Positions 1-8,271 of a stretch of DNA of 64,000 nucleotides are shown here, piece after piece; positions within the stretch are counted from its first letter, which is position 1; each line of letters begins with the position of its first letter. The notes beneath the pieces were generated by a model. It did no database searches and was not told the origin of the DNA. It saw only the letters and a program-made list of their open reading frames with translations. Made by a program: the position numbers and the translations under genes. The stretch comes from Methylomonas methanica MC09. Its GTDB lineage: Bacteria; Pseudomonadota; Gammaproteobacteria; Methylococcales; Methylomonadaceae. The DNA is taken from contig NC_015572.1 of assembly GCF_000214665.1 (NCBI RefSeq), positions 2,108,001-2,172,000 on the forward strand. Reading direction: 5' to 3'.

Positions 1-1352
1 GCATCCTTGCGGGGTTTTTTAGCAACCTCTTTCATCAATAACGGCGTATCGCCTTGTAGCAGCTTGGCCAGTGCCGCGGCAATATCTATGGCCGGTACAT
101 CGTGTTCAACCTGATACTGATTGATCAGTTGATTGTAAAAGCTGAGTTCTTCGGCGGCCAAGGTGTCGGTAATACGCTGTTTGAAGCGGTTAACGCGAGC
201 ATTGTTGATAAACTCGGTCGAAGGCAACTGCATTTCCTCGACTTTTTGTTTGGTAGCTTGCTCAATGTTGGCCAGCAAACGTTTTTCACGCGGCGAAACG
301 AATAAAATCGCATCGCCGGTCCGTCCCGCGCGACCGGTGCGGCCAATGCGGTGTACGTAGGATTCGGTATCGTAAGGGATATCGTAATTGACCACATGCG
401 TGATACGGTCGACATCCAGGCCCCGAGCGGCAACGTCGGTAGCGATCAGAATATCCAGCTTGCCGTTCTTGAGGTTTTCTATGGCGCGCTCGCGCAACGC
501 TTGCGACATGTCGCCATTGATTGCCGAGGCCGAGAAGCCGCGGGCTTCCAGTTTTTCCGCTACTTCGATAGTGGCGGTTTTGGTTCTAACAAAAATGATC
601 ATGCCATCAAAGTTTTCCGCTTCCAGTATGCGGGTCAAGGCATCCATTTTGTGCAAGCCGCTAACAAACCAGTAACGCTGGCGAATGTTGGCTGCAGTGG
701 TGGTTTTCACTTTGATGGTAACTTGTTCCGGATTGCTCAAGTATTTTTGGGCAATCTTGCGGATTTCGGTAGGCATCGTGGCCGAAAATAAAGCCGTTTG
801 CCGGGTCGATGGGGTTTGTTCCAAAATCCATTCCACGTCATCGATAAACCCCATACGCAGCATTTCGTCCGCTTCGTCCAGCACTAGGGTTTTCAATTGG
901 TCCAGCTTTAGCGTGCCCCGGCGCATATGGTCCATGACCCGGCCCGGAGTGCCTACCACGACATGAGCGCCGCGATTCAGTTGGCGCAACTGCACGGAAT
1001 AATCCTGTCCGCCGTAGATCGGCAGTACGTGAAAGCCCTTGATGTGGGCGGCATAGCTTTGAAAGGCCTCGGCAACTTGAATGGCCAGCTCCCGGGTAGG
1101 GGCTAATACCAAAGCTTGCGGATCTTTTTGTTTAATGTCGATGCGAGTCAGTATCGGCATGGCAAAGGCGGCGGTTTTGCCGGTGCCTGTTTGTGCCTGT
1201 CCGAGTACGTCGCGGCCAGCCATGACGAAGGGAATGATTTGCGCCTGAATGGGAGAGGGTGTTTCGTAGCCGATGGTTTGCAGCGCTTTCAAAACCGGTT
1301 CGGATAATGCTAAATCTTTGAAGGACGGCGTGGCGGTGGGGGTGTCTGACAT
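1..1352 (-). CDS. deaD: DEAD-box ATP-dependent RNA helicase, DeaD/CsdA type (3' end off the window)
   Basis: ATP-dependent RNA helicase that unwinds structured RNA in ribosome assembly and cold adaptation. The minus-strand frame starts at ATG 1352 and is still open at base 1, so about 450 residues are visible. Motifs in order: Q motif PSPIQAQ, Walker A AQTGTGKT, PTRELA, VLDEADEM, SAT, and HRIGRTGRAGR of the second RecA-like domain. The N-terminus (MSDTPTATPSFKDLALSEPV) and the length past the helicase core fit DeaD/CsdA, which carries a C-terminal RNA-binding extension, better than the shorter RhlE or RhlB; that extension lies outside the window. It is separated by about 120 bases from ctaA upstream. 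Confidence 0.93.
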   Translation of the reverse strand, partial: MSDTPTATPSFKDLALSEPVLKALQTIGYETPSPIQAQIIPFVMAGRDVLGQAQTGTGKTAAFAMPILTRIDIKQKDPQALVLAPTRELAIQVAEAFQSYAAHIKGFHVLPIYGGQDYSVQLRQLNRGAHVVVGTPGRVMDHMRRGTLKLDQLKTLVLDEADEMLRMGFIDDVEWILEQTPSTRQTALFSATMPTEIRKIAQKYLSNPEQVTIKVKTTTAANIRQRYWFVSGLHKMDALTRILEAENFDGMIIFVRTKTATIEVAEKLEARGFSASAINGDMSQALRERAIENLKNGKLDILIATDVAARGLDVDRITHVVNYDIPYDTESYVHRIGRTGRAGRTGDAILFVSPREKRLLANIEQATKQKVEEMQLPSTEFINNARVNRFKQRITDTLAAEELSFYNQLINQYQVEHDVPAIDIAAALAKLLQGDTPLLMKEVAKKPRKD

Positions 1353-1470
1353 TAAATATACCTGTAGAGAATAAAGAGAACTGTCTGCCGACGGCAGGCA
1401 ATAGTGGCATTGTACCGTAAAATCACGGCACAATGCTTAACTTATTGATAATTTGGGTAAAACGCGGCTG

Positions 1471-2448
1471 TTATTGCGGGGCTTTGCTTTTTGCGTAATG
1501 CAGGTAAATAAACAGAAAAAACTGCGCGCCGAAAATGAGATTGGCCATTAAGAGGTGTATGGGTTGGGCGACGGCCGGGAAACCCAGGCGGTCCAGGCTG
1601 ACCCCAGCCAAAATTGCGGTTACGATCAATCCTGTTAGCGCGTAAGCCACTTTGAGTAACAGGCTGTTCTGTTCGGCATTGTTACGAATCGTCCAGGCAA
1701 TCCACAGATTGGTGAACAAAATGATGGAAGAAAAAGAACGATGCACATAAAAGATGATGGGGAAACTGTCTCGCCAGTACTGGCGGTCGATATAGCTGTG
1801 TTGGTGGGCGATATAATCGATCGACTCCCGGACCTGGGTGCCCATGGCTACCTGTAATAAGGTCATGGCCATGGCAATTTTCAACACTAAAATAAAGCGC
1901 GGGTTTACCCAGCTGGCATCAAGCGCAATGAGTAGTGTTTTTTGCGAACGGCTGATCGCGTAAATCAATAAGGCGACGATGAACAACGCCAAAAGCATGT
2001 GCAGCGTGATCATAAATGGCTTTAAATTGCTGGCAACCACCGCTGATCCCAGCCAGCCTTGAAAGCCCACCAGAAAAAATGACGAAATCGCCAGATAGAA
2101 CGTGGCTTTATCGGTTTTCAGGTAAATGCGAGACGACCATGCGGTAAGGAAAATCAAGAAACCGATAGTGACCCCCACCAGGCGATTGGTGTATTCGGTC
2201 CAGGTTTTTACCGGATTGAACGTGGTGTTTTCATAACCGCGCGCGGCGTAGATTTCGTGGTAATTGTTCGGTAATTGCGATTCGTCGGTCGGTGGCACCC
2301 ACTGACCGAAGCAGGTGGGCCAGTCCGGGCAACCCATGCCGGCACCAGAGGCGCGCACAATGCCGCCAACCAGGATGACGAAATAAACCGCGAATATAGT
2401 CAGCGTACCCAGTCGGCGAAAACGGGCTGCAGCGTGTGAATCTATCAT
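1471..2448 (-). CDS. ctaA: Heme A synthase (COX15/CtaA family)
   Basis: Membrane enzyme that oxidises the C8 methyl of heme O to the formyl group of heme A for aa3-type cytochrome oxidases. The 325-residue product shows about eight hydrophobic segments, the N-terminal family signature with VGGIVRASGAGMGCPDWPTC, and heme-ligand histidines in the segments containing ITLHMLLAL, YVHRSF and QPIHLLMAN. The CxxxxxC pair near residue 39 is the redox-active loop. It begins 5 bases after the end of an HDOD gene, so the two are probably co-transcribed. The usual neighbour ctaB (heme O synthase) is not in the window. Confidence 0.93.
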   Translation of the reverse strand: MIDSHAAARFRRLGTLTIFAVYFVILVGGIVRASGAGMGCPDWPTCFGQWVPPTDESQLPNNYHEIYAARGYENTTFNPVKTWTEYTNRLVGVTIGFLIFLTAWSSRIYLKTDKATFYLAISSFFLVGFQGWLGSAVVASNLKPFMITLHMLLALFIVALLIYAISRSQKTLLIALDASWVNPRFILVLKIAMAMTLLQVAMGTQVRESIDYIAHQHSYIDRQYWRDSFPIIFYVHRSFSSIILFTNLWIAWTIRNNAEQNSLLLKVAYALTGLIVTAILAGVSLDRLGFPAVAQPIHLLMANLIFGAQFFLFIYLHYAKSKAPQ

Positions 2449-2453
2449 GGTGT

Positions 2454-3296
2454 TTATAAAAACATGGCCTGGGCCAGCTCGATTTCTTCCGAAACTCCTT
2501 CGATTTCCAGTATCTCGGAATCGGCTTGCAATCCGAGTTTGGCAAAAGCCGGTACCATCGCCCAGTCGACCCGGCAGGCCGGATGATCGGTGCCGGCAAT
2601 ACTCTGTAGGAATGCTACTTGAACCAAATCGACATAGTCGGCAGGGCCGTCATGGTCGCGTTGGAAATCCACGTATTCAGAGGCGACCAGTTTTAATTCA
2701 TCGGGGAAATTCCAGGTATCCATGATGAGCTTGCCGACATGAGGGTGGGCTTTTTCCAGTAATTTTTCCAGCCGGGACGGGCTGTCTTTAAACTCGGGAA
2801 TTTTTTCAACCAAAGTAAGAATCGGCAGTTTACCGATTTGGTGGATCAGGCCGGCCAGCATGGCTTCGTCAGGATTCAGCTGGGGGACAAACGCGGCCAA
2901 CGCTCGGCTGATCGCGGAGACATTAACGCCTTGTTCCCAAATGTTGCGGAAGTAATGCTCCAGCAACGCTGTAGTTGGCTTAAACATTTGTTGCATGACC
3001 AAGCTGGTGATCAGGGTGCGAATGGTGCTGTTGCCGAGTCGTGTAACGGCCATCTGAATGTTTTTTATTTCATTGGCGCCGCGATACAACGGGCTGTTGG
3101 CGACCTGAATCAAACGCGCAGACAGAGCAGGGTCGGTGGTGATCATTTCGGCCAATTCTTGCGCGGATGCATCGCCTTTGGATACGGAGTCGCGTACTTT
3201 TAAGGCAATGTCAGGCAAGGTAGGTAATATTAATCGATTTGCTTCCAGTTCGGTTTTTACGTGAACCAGGAAGTCTTGAACGGATTTAAATTGCAT
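2454..3296 (-). CDS. HDOD-domain signalling protein
   Basis: 280-residue soluble protein of the HDOD family, a degenerate HD-hydrolase fold used in bacterial regulation, often in networks linked to cyclic di-GMP or stress. The family pattern is visible: LPTLPDIALKVRD at the start, ITTDPALSARLIQVANSPLY, AVTRLGNSTIRTL, and AGLIHQIGKLPIL where a true HD phosphohydrolase would have HDIG. The Asp is replaced, so catalysis is unlikely. It lies between ygfZ (15 bases upstream) and ctaA (5 bases downstream) on the same strand. A second, different HDOD protein is encoded 1.4 kb away on the other strand. Confidence 0.88.
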   Translation of the reverse strand: MQFKSVQDFLVHVKTELEANRLILPTLPDIALKVRDSVSKGDASAQELAEMITTDPALSARLIQVANSPLYRGANEIKNIQMAVTRLGNSTIRTLITSLVMQQMFKPTTALLEHYFRNIWEQGVNVSAISRALAAFVPQLNPDEAMLAGLIHQIGKLPILTLVEKIPEFKDSPSRLEKLLEKAHPHVGKLIMDTWNFPDELKLVASEYVDFQRDHDGPADYVDLVQVAFLQSIAGTDHPACRVDWAMVPAFAKLGLQADSEILEIEGVSEEIELAQAMFL

Positions 3297-3311
3297 ACTT
3301 GAGCTTTCCGG

Positions 3312-4232
3312 CTATTGGCAGGGAATTAATTTGATTGGTGTATGTTTTTGGTCGTTCAGTATAAAGTTTTTTGGATTGTCATCAACTGTTTGTAACACGA
3401 CCAATAAACGGGTGGTGGCATCGCACGATTCTAAATTCAGAACGTCGCCACATTTCTCCAGGGATTGGGCATCCAGTACGGCGTAATCCGAATCCCGAGG
3501 TAGACTTTCCTCGGTTTCGGCCAGATAAAGCTGACGCTTAGTCTTGCCTAAATAGTGGGTGCGGGCAACGATTTCCTGACCGGTATAACAGCCTTTGTTG
3601 AAGCTGACGCCACCCAGTTGATCGATATTCAACATCTGAGGAATGTATTGTTCCGATTGGGACACTTCAAACCAGGGAAATCCGCCGGAAATATCGTGAA
3701 AACGCCACTCGGCGAGCGGTCCGCTGTGTAAGAGCGAGAAAGGAGGCGTCGACATCTTATTTAAGGGCGCGATGCACAAAAAACGTCGGTTAAGGGGCAT
3801 CTTAATAAACAGCATATCGTCGTTTGCTTGGCAGGAAAAGTCCTGGCAGGGCAGTGTTATACCAGGGATATCGTGGTGTCCGGTAATACCGATCAACGTC
3901 AGGTTTTCGGGTGTCGTGAGTTGGACTTTCGCGCGTAATATGTACATTTGCAGTTTTTTAATGGCTATATTCAGCAAACTGGCCGGCAATATTAAAAAGA
4001 AACCGAGTTGGGTTCGTATAACCAATAGTGTGCTAATCATGCGGCCTTTGGCATTGCAAAATGCGGCAACGCTAGCTTGCTCCGAAGACAGTTCGTTGAT
4101 GTTACAAGTCAATTGGCCTTGTAAGAATCGGCCGGCGTCTTCACCATTTACTTCTATAATTGCGAGGTGCCTTAAGCTATATAGGTGGGTGGCAGGTTGG
4201 TTTTGCGCGGTCATTGAATTACTGAGTTGCAA
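3312..4232 (-). CDS. ygfZ: tRNA-modifying / Fe-S maintenance protein YgfZ
   Basis: Folate-binding protein related to the glycine cleavage T protein, needed for full activity of some Fe-S enzymes such as the tRNA methylthiolase MiaB. The diagnostic motif KGCYTGQE is present around residue 215, with the conserved Cys, and GRFLQGQLTCN lies near the N-terminus. Length (306 residues) is typical. ATG 4232 is used; a second in-frame ATG, six codons further in, gives an N-terminus closer to family members and may be the true start. The gene is divergent from the ygfX-like gene at 4298. In enterobacteria ygfX, sdhE and ygfZ are also neighbours, so this is a rearranged version; sdhE is absent here. Confidence 0.92.
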   Translation of the reverse strand: MQLSNSMTAQNQPATHLYSLRHLAIIEVNGEDAGRFLQGQLTCNINELSSEQASVAAFCNAKGRMISTLLVIRTQLGFFLILPASLLNIAIKKLQMYILRAKVQLTTPENLTLIGITGHHDIPGITLPCQDFSCQANDDMLFIKMPLNRRFLCIAPLNKMSTPPFSLLHSGPLAEWRFHDISGGFPWFEVSQSEQYIPQMLNIDQLGGVSFNKGCYTGQEIVARTHYLGKTKRQLYLAETEESLPRDSDYAVLDAQSLEKCGDVLNLESCDATTRLLVVLQTVDDNPKNFILNDQKHTPIKLIPCQ

Positions 4233-4297
4233 GGTTAAAACACGAAAATGATATCGAAACTATTCTACACGTTGAAACTTGGTATACAGATGGATAA

Positions 4298-4729
4298 ATG
4301 ACGCAAAGCTTTCTGGCATCACATTTTTTTGATATCAAACCTTCGCCGCGCTTAAGATTGGCGATGGCTTTTTTTCATCTGCTGGCTATGTTGGCAAGCA
4401 TCCTTAATGCGTTACCCGCCCAATTTCAAGCAATTTCTGTGGCTGTTGTGGCAATCTTATGGTGGATGAATAACAGATATTGGAAACCGCCTGCCCTGCT
4501 AGTGAGATATACTGAAAGTAACGGTTGGGAGATAGCGATTGATGGTATGGATTATGTGGGTGGTCAGGTATTGGCTGACACTGTCATCACGAGATGGGGC
4601 ATATTTTTACGTTTCAAGACGGATAGGCAAGCAACAATGTCATTACTCATAGCAAACGATGCTTTAACAGCGGATGATTTTCGTCGCTTAAGGGTCAATC
4701 TTGCTTTATTGGGACGCGGGCGAAATTAA
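4298..4729 (+). CDS. YgfX/CptA-like small membrane protein
   Basis: 143 residues with two adjacent hydrophobic segments (about 20-37 and 42-58) ending in a WW, followed by a cytoplasmic domain with ITRWGIFLRFKTD and a C-terminal DDFRRLRVNLAL. This layout and the C-terminal pattern match YgfX (CptA) of E. coli, a 135-residue inner-membrane protein reported as partner of SdhE and proposed as a toxin acting on cytoskeletal proteins. The divergent ygfZ neighbour supports the call. The stop codon overlaps the start of the next HDOD gene by one base (TAATG), which suggests translational coupling. The toxin role is uncertain here because sdhE is not adjacent. Confidence 0.7.
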   Translation: MTQSFLASHFFDIKPSPRLRLAMAFFHLLAMLASILNALPAQFQAISVAVVAILWWMNNRYWKPPALLVRYTESNGWEIAIDGMDYVGGQVLADTVITRWGIFLRFKTDRQATMSLLIANDALTADDFRRLRVNLALLGRGRN

Positions 4730-5595
4730 TGGACGATATTACCAAACTGTCAATTGAATCCAGGATCAACAAGCTCAAAAATTTGCCGGCATTGCCTGAA
4801 GCAAGTGTCAGAATTTTAGAGGTAGTGAATGATCCAGATGTGGATATTGAAAGGCTGGTAAAGGTGATTTCCTTGTCACCGGCCTTGGTTGCACGGTTAT
4901 TGGGGCTGGCAAATTCGGCTTTTTTTGGGCAGTCAACCCAAATTGACGATCTACGCACCGCCATAGTGCGTGTGCTGGGCCTACAATTGGTCAAGAGCCT
5001 TTCACTCGGTATTTTGTTAAATGTCCAGCTGGACCCAAATCAGTGTAAAGGCTTCGATAGCCAGTCGTTCTGGATGCATTCCCTAATCACGGCTGTTGCG
5101 GCTCAGAAACTCGCGAATGAGTGTCACTGGCAAAACGTTTCTCCAACAAACGCCTATACTTGCGGATTATTATTGCATATAGGTATCTTAGTTGCGGCCT
5201 TTGCGTTCCCGAAAGAACTGGACGAAATATTGTTGCAAGAGTCAAACAGTTTTTTTTATGTAGAAGCAGAAATAGAAAAACGTTTTGGACACAGTCATTA
5301 CCAGATGGGCTATTTTTTGCTTAAAAAATGGCGATTACCTGAATTTTACCAGTCCATGCTCAAACGGTTTAACAGTAACGATATGCCGGAAAATCAAGCA
5401 GAACTTAATCGCTGTTTATACGCCAGTCAGCAGATATGTTACTTGATACTCGATCAAGAGGCGGATGAAAACGGAATCAATTTGATCGCGGAGCAAGCTC
5501 GGCTACCTGTTGAAACGACATTGAAAGTGTTCCGTACCTTGTTGGCGGGTAAGGATAATGTGCAAAAACTGGCATCGGAGATGGGGGAATGGTAG
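4729..5595 (+). CDS. HDOD-domain signalling protein
   Basis: 288-residue HDOD protein. It contains LPALPEASVRILEVVNDPD, ISLSPALVARLLGLANSAFFG and VRVLGLQLVKSLSLG, and at the HD position only the His survives (LLLHIG), so it is probably a non-catalytic regulatory module. ATG 4729 overlaps the stop of the ygfX-like gene by one base, and the 3' end overlaps the GGDEF gene by 7 bases. The three genes therefore form a tight operon whose last product makes cyclic di-GMP, and this protein plausibly acts in the same signalling circuit (inference from context). Confidence 0.88.
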   Translation: MDDITKLSIESRINKLKNLPALPEASVRILEVVNDPDVDIERLVKVISLSPALVARLLGLANSAFFGQSTQIDDLRTAIVRVLGLQLVKSLSLGILLNVQLDPNQCKGFDSQSFWMHSLITAVAAQKLANECHWQNVSPTNAYTCGLLLHIGILVAAFAFPKELDEILLQESNSFFYVEAEIEKRFGHSHYQMGYFLLKKWRLPEFYQSMLKRFNSNDMPENQAELNRCLYASQQICYLILDQEADENGINLIAEQARLPVETTLKVFRTLLAGKDNVQKLASEMGEW

Positions 5596-6797
5596 GTGCG
5601 AACATGTTGCTGAATCTTGATAAAAACTGGGACGGCACAAACGTGCAGGATCTTATTGTCGATCTTGTCAATGCACTTTCCGCGGTAAGGTCCTTGTCGG
5701 AAATCAGCTGCGAAATGGCGGATGAAAAAGCCGTTATCAGGCTCGCGTTATCCTGCTTGCTGTCTAATCAAGATATAGAAAAGTGTTCATTTTTTATTTT
5801 GGACGACAGCGGGTTACTCAGTAATGTTACCGGTGTCAGTGTCGGCGAGCGGGCCGAGAGCGATCCGGTATTTTCGCAGCCAACCATGAGCTTTCGGATG
5901 GGGGAAGGCATAATCGGCGCTGCGGCGGCAACCGGTGAAATGCAATATTGCAGTAATTGCCGCGAAGATGATCAGTTTACCTTAAATGCCGACGTCAACA
6001 ATATGCCCGGTTCTATAGTTTGTACCCCCGTATTTACCTTGCATAAGGAATTGATTGGGGTGTTAAACGTCTCTCATTCGGAGCCTGAATTTTTCTCGAT
6101 TTGGCATAAGCGCTTGCTGCAAGTTTTTAGCAACATTCTTGGGCAGTTGATTACCAATAGACGCTTATTTCAACAAATGGAGATTCAGATTGCCACGAGA
6201 ACTGCGGAGCTGGAGCGCTTGGTTGAGGAGACTCGCCGGTTAAAAGACTACTATGTCAGTATGTCGATGCAAGACCAATTAACGGGCTTGCATAACAGGC
6301 GCTACTTTTACGATCAGGTTGAGTTGGCCTTTGCCCAACATAACCGCTACGAATATCCGTTTTGCTTGTTAATGATGGATATTGATCACTTTAAACACAT
6401 CAACGATGAATACGGTCACGCCTTTGGAGACGAAGTTCTAATTACCGTAGCGGGTGCATTGCAAAAATTGGTCAGAAATACCGATATTTTGGTGCGGTTT
6501 GGTGGAGAGGAGTTTGTCATCATTTTCGTTAACACCGGTTGCGATAACGGTAAAACCTTTGCTGAGCGAATTAGAGATAATATTAAGAATTTGAGGTGGC
6601 AGGTTGGGGGTAAACAAGTTCAAATAACCATCAGTATTGGCCTATATTGCATGGTTCCCGAATCCAAGCTTGCACACCAATACGCCGATATTGACCAGAT
6701 TATTCATTGTGCCGATACCGCGCTTTATAAGGCCAAGGCGAACGGACGTGATCGTGTGGAAGTTTTTGAGGCCACTCAGTTGGCCGACGAGTTTTGA
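5589..6797 (+). CDS. Diguanylate cyclase with N-terminal GAF domain
   Basis: 402-residue soluble protein that should condense two GTP into cyclic di-GMP. Residues about 35-195 form a GAF-type sensor (with GEGIIGAAAATGEMQY and VCTPVF), followed by a short coiled coil (about 200-225) and a GGDEF domain. The active-site signature is RFGGEEF, and MDIDHFKHINDEYGHAFGDEVL supplies the metal and substrate residues. No EAL domain follows. An RxxD inhibitory site is not obvious. Start ATG 5589 overlaps the preceding HDOD gene; ATG 5604 is an alternative five codons in. Last gene of the ygfX-like / HDOD / GGDEF operon. Confidence 0.94.
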   Translation: MVGANMLLNLDKNWDGTNVQDLIVDLVNALSAVRSLSEISCEMADEKAVIRLALSCLLSNQDIEKCSFFILDDSGLLSNVTGVSVGERAESDPVFSQPTMSFRMGEGIIGAAAATGEMQYCSNCREDDQFTLNADVNNMPGSIVCTPVFTLHKELIGVLNVSHSEPEFFSIWHKRLLQVFSNILGQLITNRRLFQQMEIQIATRTAELERLVEETRRLKDYYVSMSMQDQLTGLHNRRYFYDQVELAFAQHNRYEYPFCLLMMDIDHFKHINDEYGHAFGDEVLITVAGALQKLVRNTDILVRFGGEEFVIIFVNTGCDNGKTFAERIRDNIKNLRWQVGGKQVQITISIGLYCMVPESKLAHQYADIDQIIHCADTALYKAKANGRDRVEVFEATQLADEF

Positions 6798-6950
6798 ATA
6801 TCCGCTCCCTATAGCGGCGAACGTTGCGGTCAATCGGTTTTTTTAAGTCATTGGTTGAGTGCCGTATACTGGTAGCCGGGAAGTCGTTGATATATCCGGC
6901 GATTCAAGCTATCGGCCCCAAGTATTTCAACGCTGCGTAAGCGTAACGGC

Positions 6951-6978
6951 TAGACATTTTTTATCGCCCTTGTATAAT
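6951..6978 (+). promoter_or_regulatory. Sigma-70 type promoter upstream of ychF
   Basis: TAGACA (6951-6956), a 16-base spacer and TATAAT (6973-6978), 62 bases before the ychF start. It lies in the 243-base gap between the GGDEF gene and ychF, where no other gene is seen. Confidence 0.6.
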
Positions 6979-7040
6979 CCCACCCCATTTTGTACCCGGT
7001 TTTATTCGGGCCCAACACATCCTACCTTAAGAAAACTATC

Positions 7041-8132
7041 ATGGCACTACACTGCGGAATCGTTGGCTTGCCTAACGTGGGCAAATCGACTTTATTCAAC
7101 GCTTTGACCAAAGCCACTATCGCGGCGGAAAACTATCCATTTTGCACCATAGATCCCAATGTGGGGGTGGTGCCGGTACCCGATCCCAGAATGGAAAAGC
7201 TGGCGGAGATCGTCAAGCCGGAACGTATTCTGCCTACCACTATCGAGTTCGTCGATATCGCCGGTTTGGTCGCGGGCGCCTCCAAGGGGGAGGGGCTGGG
7301 CAATCAATTTCTCGGCAATATACGCGAAACAGACGCCATAGTGCATGTGGTGCGCTGCTTTGAAGACGACAATGTCATACACGTTGCCGGTAAGGTCGAT
7401 CCGGTTAGCGACATTGAGGTTATTAACACCGAGTTGGCCCTGGCCGACATGGCGTCTGTTGAAAAGTCCCTGCAAAAAACCTCAAAGGCAGCAAAGTCGG
7501 GTAATAAAGATGAAGTGGCTAGAAAACAAGTGCTCGAGCGGGTGCTGGAGCATTTGAATCTTGGCGAGCCGGTTAGAACCCTGGGCTTATCCGAGGATGA
7601 AGTCAAACTGATTAAAGAGCTTTGTTTGATTACCTTAAAGCCGACTTTGTACGTGGCAAATGTACAGGATGATGGTTTCGATAATAACCCCATGTTGGAC
7701 AAGGTTCAGGCATTTGCGGAGCAGGAAGGCTCTAAGGTGGTAGCGGTGTGTGCGGCAATCGAAGCTGAAATAGTGCAGCTTGACGAAGCGGAAAAGCAGG
7801 AGTTTTTGGATGATCTGGGCTTAGATGAGCCGGGTTTGAACCGGGTAGTCAGGGCGGGTTACGAATTATTAAACTTGTCGACCTATTTCACTGCCGGCGT
7901 CAAGGAAGTAAGGGCTTGGACCATTCCAGTCAACGCCACGGCGCCGCAAGCCGCCGGCGTTATCCATACCGATTTCGAAAAAGGCTTTATTCGGGCGGAA
8001 GTCATTTCTTATGAAGACTTTGTCACTTACAAAGGCGAGCAAGGTGCAAAGGATGCCGGAAAATGGCGTTTGGAAGGTAAGGAGTACAAAGTACAAGACG
8101 GCGACGTGATGCATTTCAGGTTTAATGTTTGA
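7041..8132 (+). CDS. ychF: Redox-regulated ribosome-binding ATPase YchF (Obg family)
   Basis: P-loop protein of the Obg/YchF group that binds ribosomes and prefers ATP over GTP. The 363-residue product has Walker [15 protein letters not shown] (residues 8-21), the PFCTIDPN switch I region, [20 protein letters not shown] (switch II), the altered G4 motif ANV.(D) typical of the ATP preference, and a C-terminal TGS domain with [16 protein letters not shown]. Length equals that of the E. coli protein. ATG 7041 was chosen over an upstream in-frame codon at 6990 because the protein then starts [16 protein letters not shown], as in relatives. Its stop codon overlaps the -35 box of the downstream tRNA promoter. 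Confidence 0.97.
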   Translation: MALHCGIVGLPNVGKSTLFNALTKATIAAENYPFCTIDPNVGVVPVPDPRMEKLAEIVKPERILPTTIEFVDIAGLVAGASKGEGLGNQFLGNIRETDAIVHVVRCFEDDNVIHVAGKVDPVSDIEVINTELALADMASVEKSLQKTSKAAKSGNKDEVARKQVLERVLEHLNLGEPVRTLGLSEDEVKLIKELCLITLKPTLYVANVQDDGFDNNPMLDKVQAFAEQEGSKVVAVCAAIEAEIVQLDEAEKQEFLDDLGLDEPGLNRVVRAGYELLNLSTYFTAGVKEVRAWTIPVNATAPQAAGVIHTDFEKGFIRAEVISYEDFVTYKGEQGAKDAGKWRLEGKEYKVQDGDVMHFRFNV

Positions 8133-8157
8133 CAAGCTAATGACAGGTTTTTATAAT
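8129..8157 (+). promoter_or_regulatory. Consensus promoter of tRNA-Met
   Basis: TTGACA (8129-8134), 17-base spacer, TATAAT (8152-8157), exactly the sigma-70 consensus, 23 bases ahead of the tRNA. The TGA stop of ychF lies inside the -35 hexamer. Confidence 0.85.
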
Positions 8158-8179
8158 AGCGGCTCTTAAACAGTTTCAT

Positions 8180-8257
8180 GGCGATATAGCTCAATCCGGT
8201 TAGAGCGCGGGATTCATAACCCCGAGGTTCCAGGTTCGATCCCCGGTATCGCCACCA
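8180..8257 (+). tRNA. tRNA-Met (anticodon CAT)
   Basis: Cloverleaf of 78 bases with encoded CCA. The acceptor stem GGCGATA pairs with TATCGCC, the discriminator base is A, the D arm is GCTC/GAGC, the anticodon loop is TTCATAA and the T arm contains GGTTCGATCC. Anticodon CAT means elongator Met, or the lysidine-modified Ile2 tRNA; sequence alone does not fully separate them. The anticodon stem has one A-C mismatch next to the loop. An integrase gene pointing toward it begins 14 bases beyond, as expected for a tRNA attachment site. Confidence 0.92.
8236..8257 (+). other. Candidate attachment site (attL) at the 3' end of tRNA-Met
   Basis: Tyrosine integrases commonly recombine within tRNA 3' ends, and the integrase gene lies immediately downstream. 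By eye I found no second copy of the T-arm/acceptor sequence in the window, so the far end of the element is either outside it or lost. Confidence 0.4.
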
Positions 8258-8271
8258 TTTATATCAATAAG

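Noticed and set aside
125..1352. Several plus- and minus-strand ORFs inside the deaD region
   Set aside because: They overlap the helicase frame, which has all DEAD-box motifs; none has a ribosome site or family pattern.
6798..6845. CCGCT..AGCGG mini hairpin plus T run after the GGDEF gene as terminator
   Set aside because: The stem is only five pairs and the T run is distant; not enough to call.
8180..8257. Initiator tRNA-fMet
   Set aside because: The acceptor stem begins with a paired G-C (G1-C72), unlike the C1-A72 mismatch of initiators, and the anticodon stem lacks the three G-C pairs.
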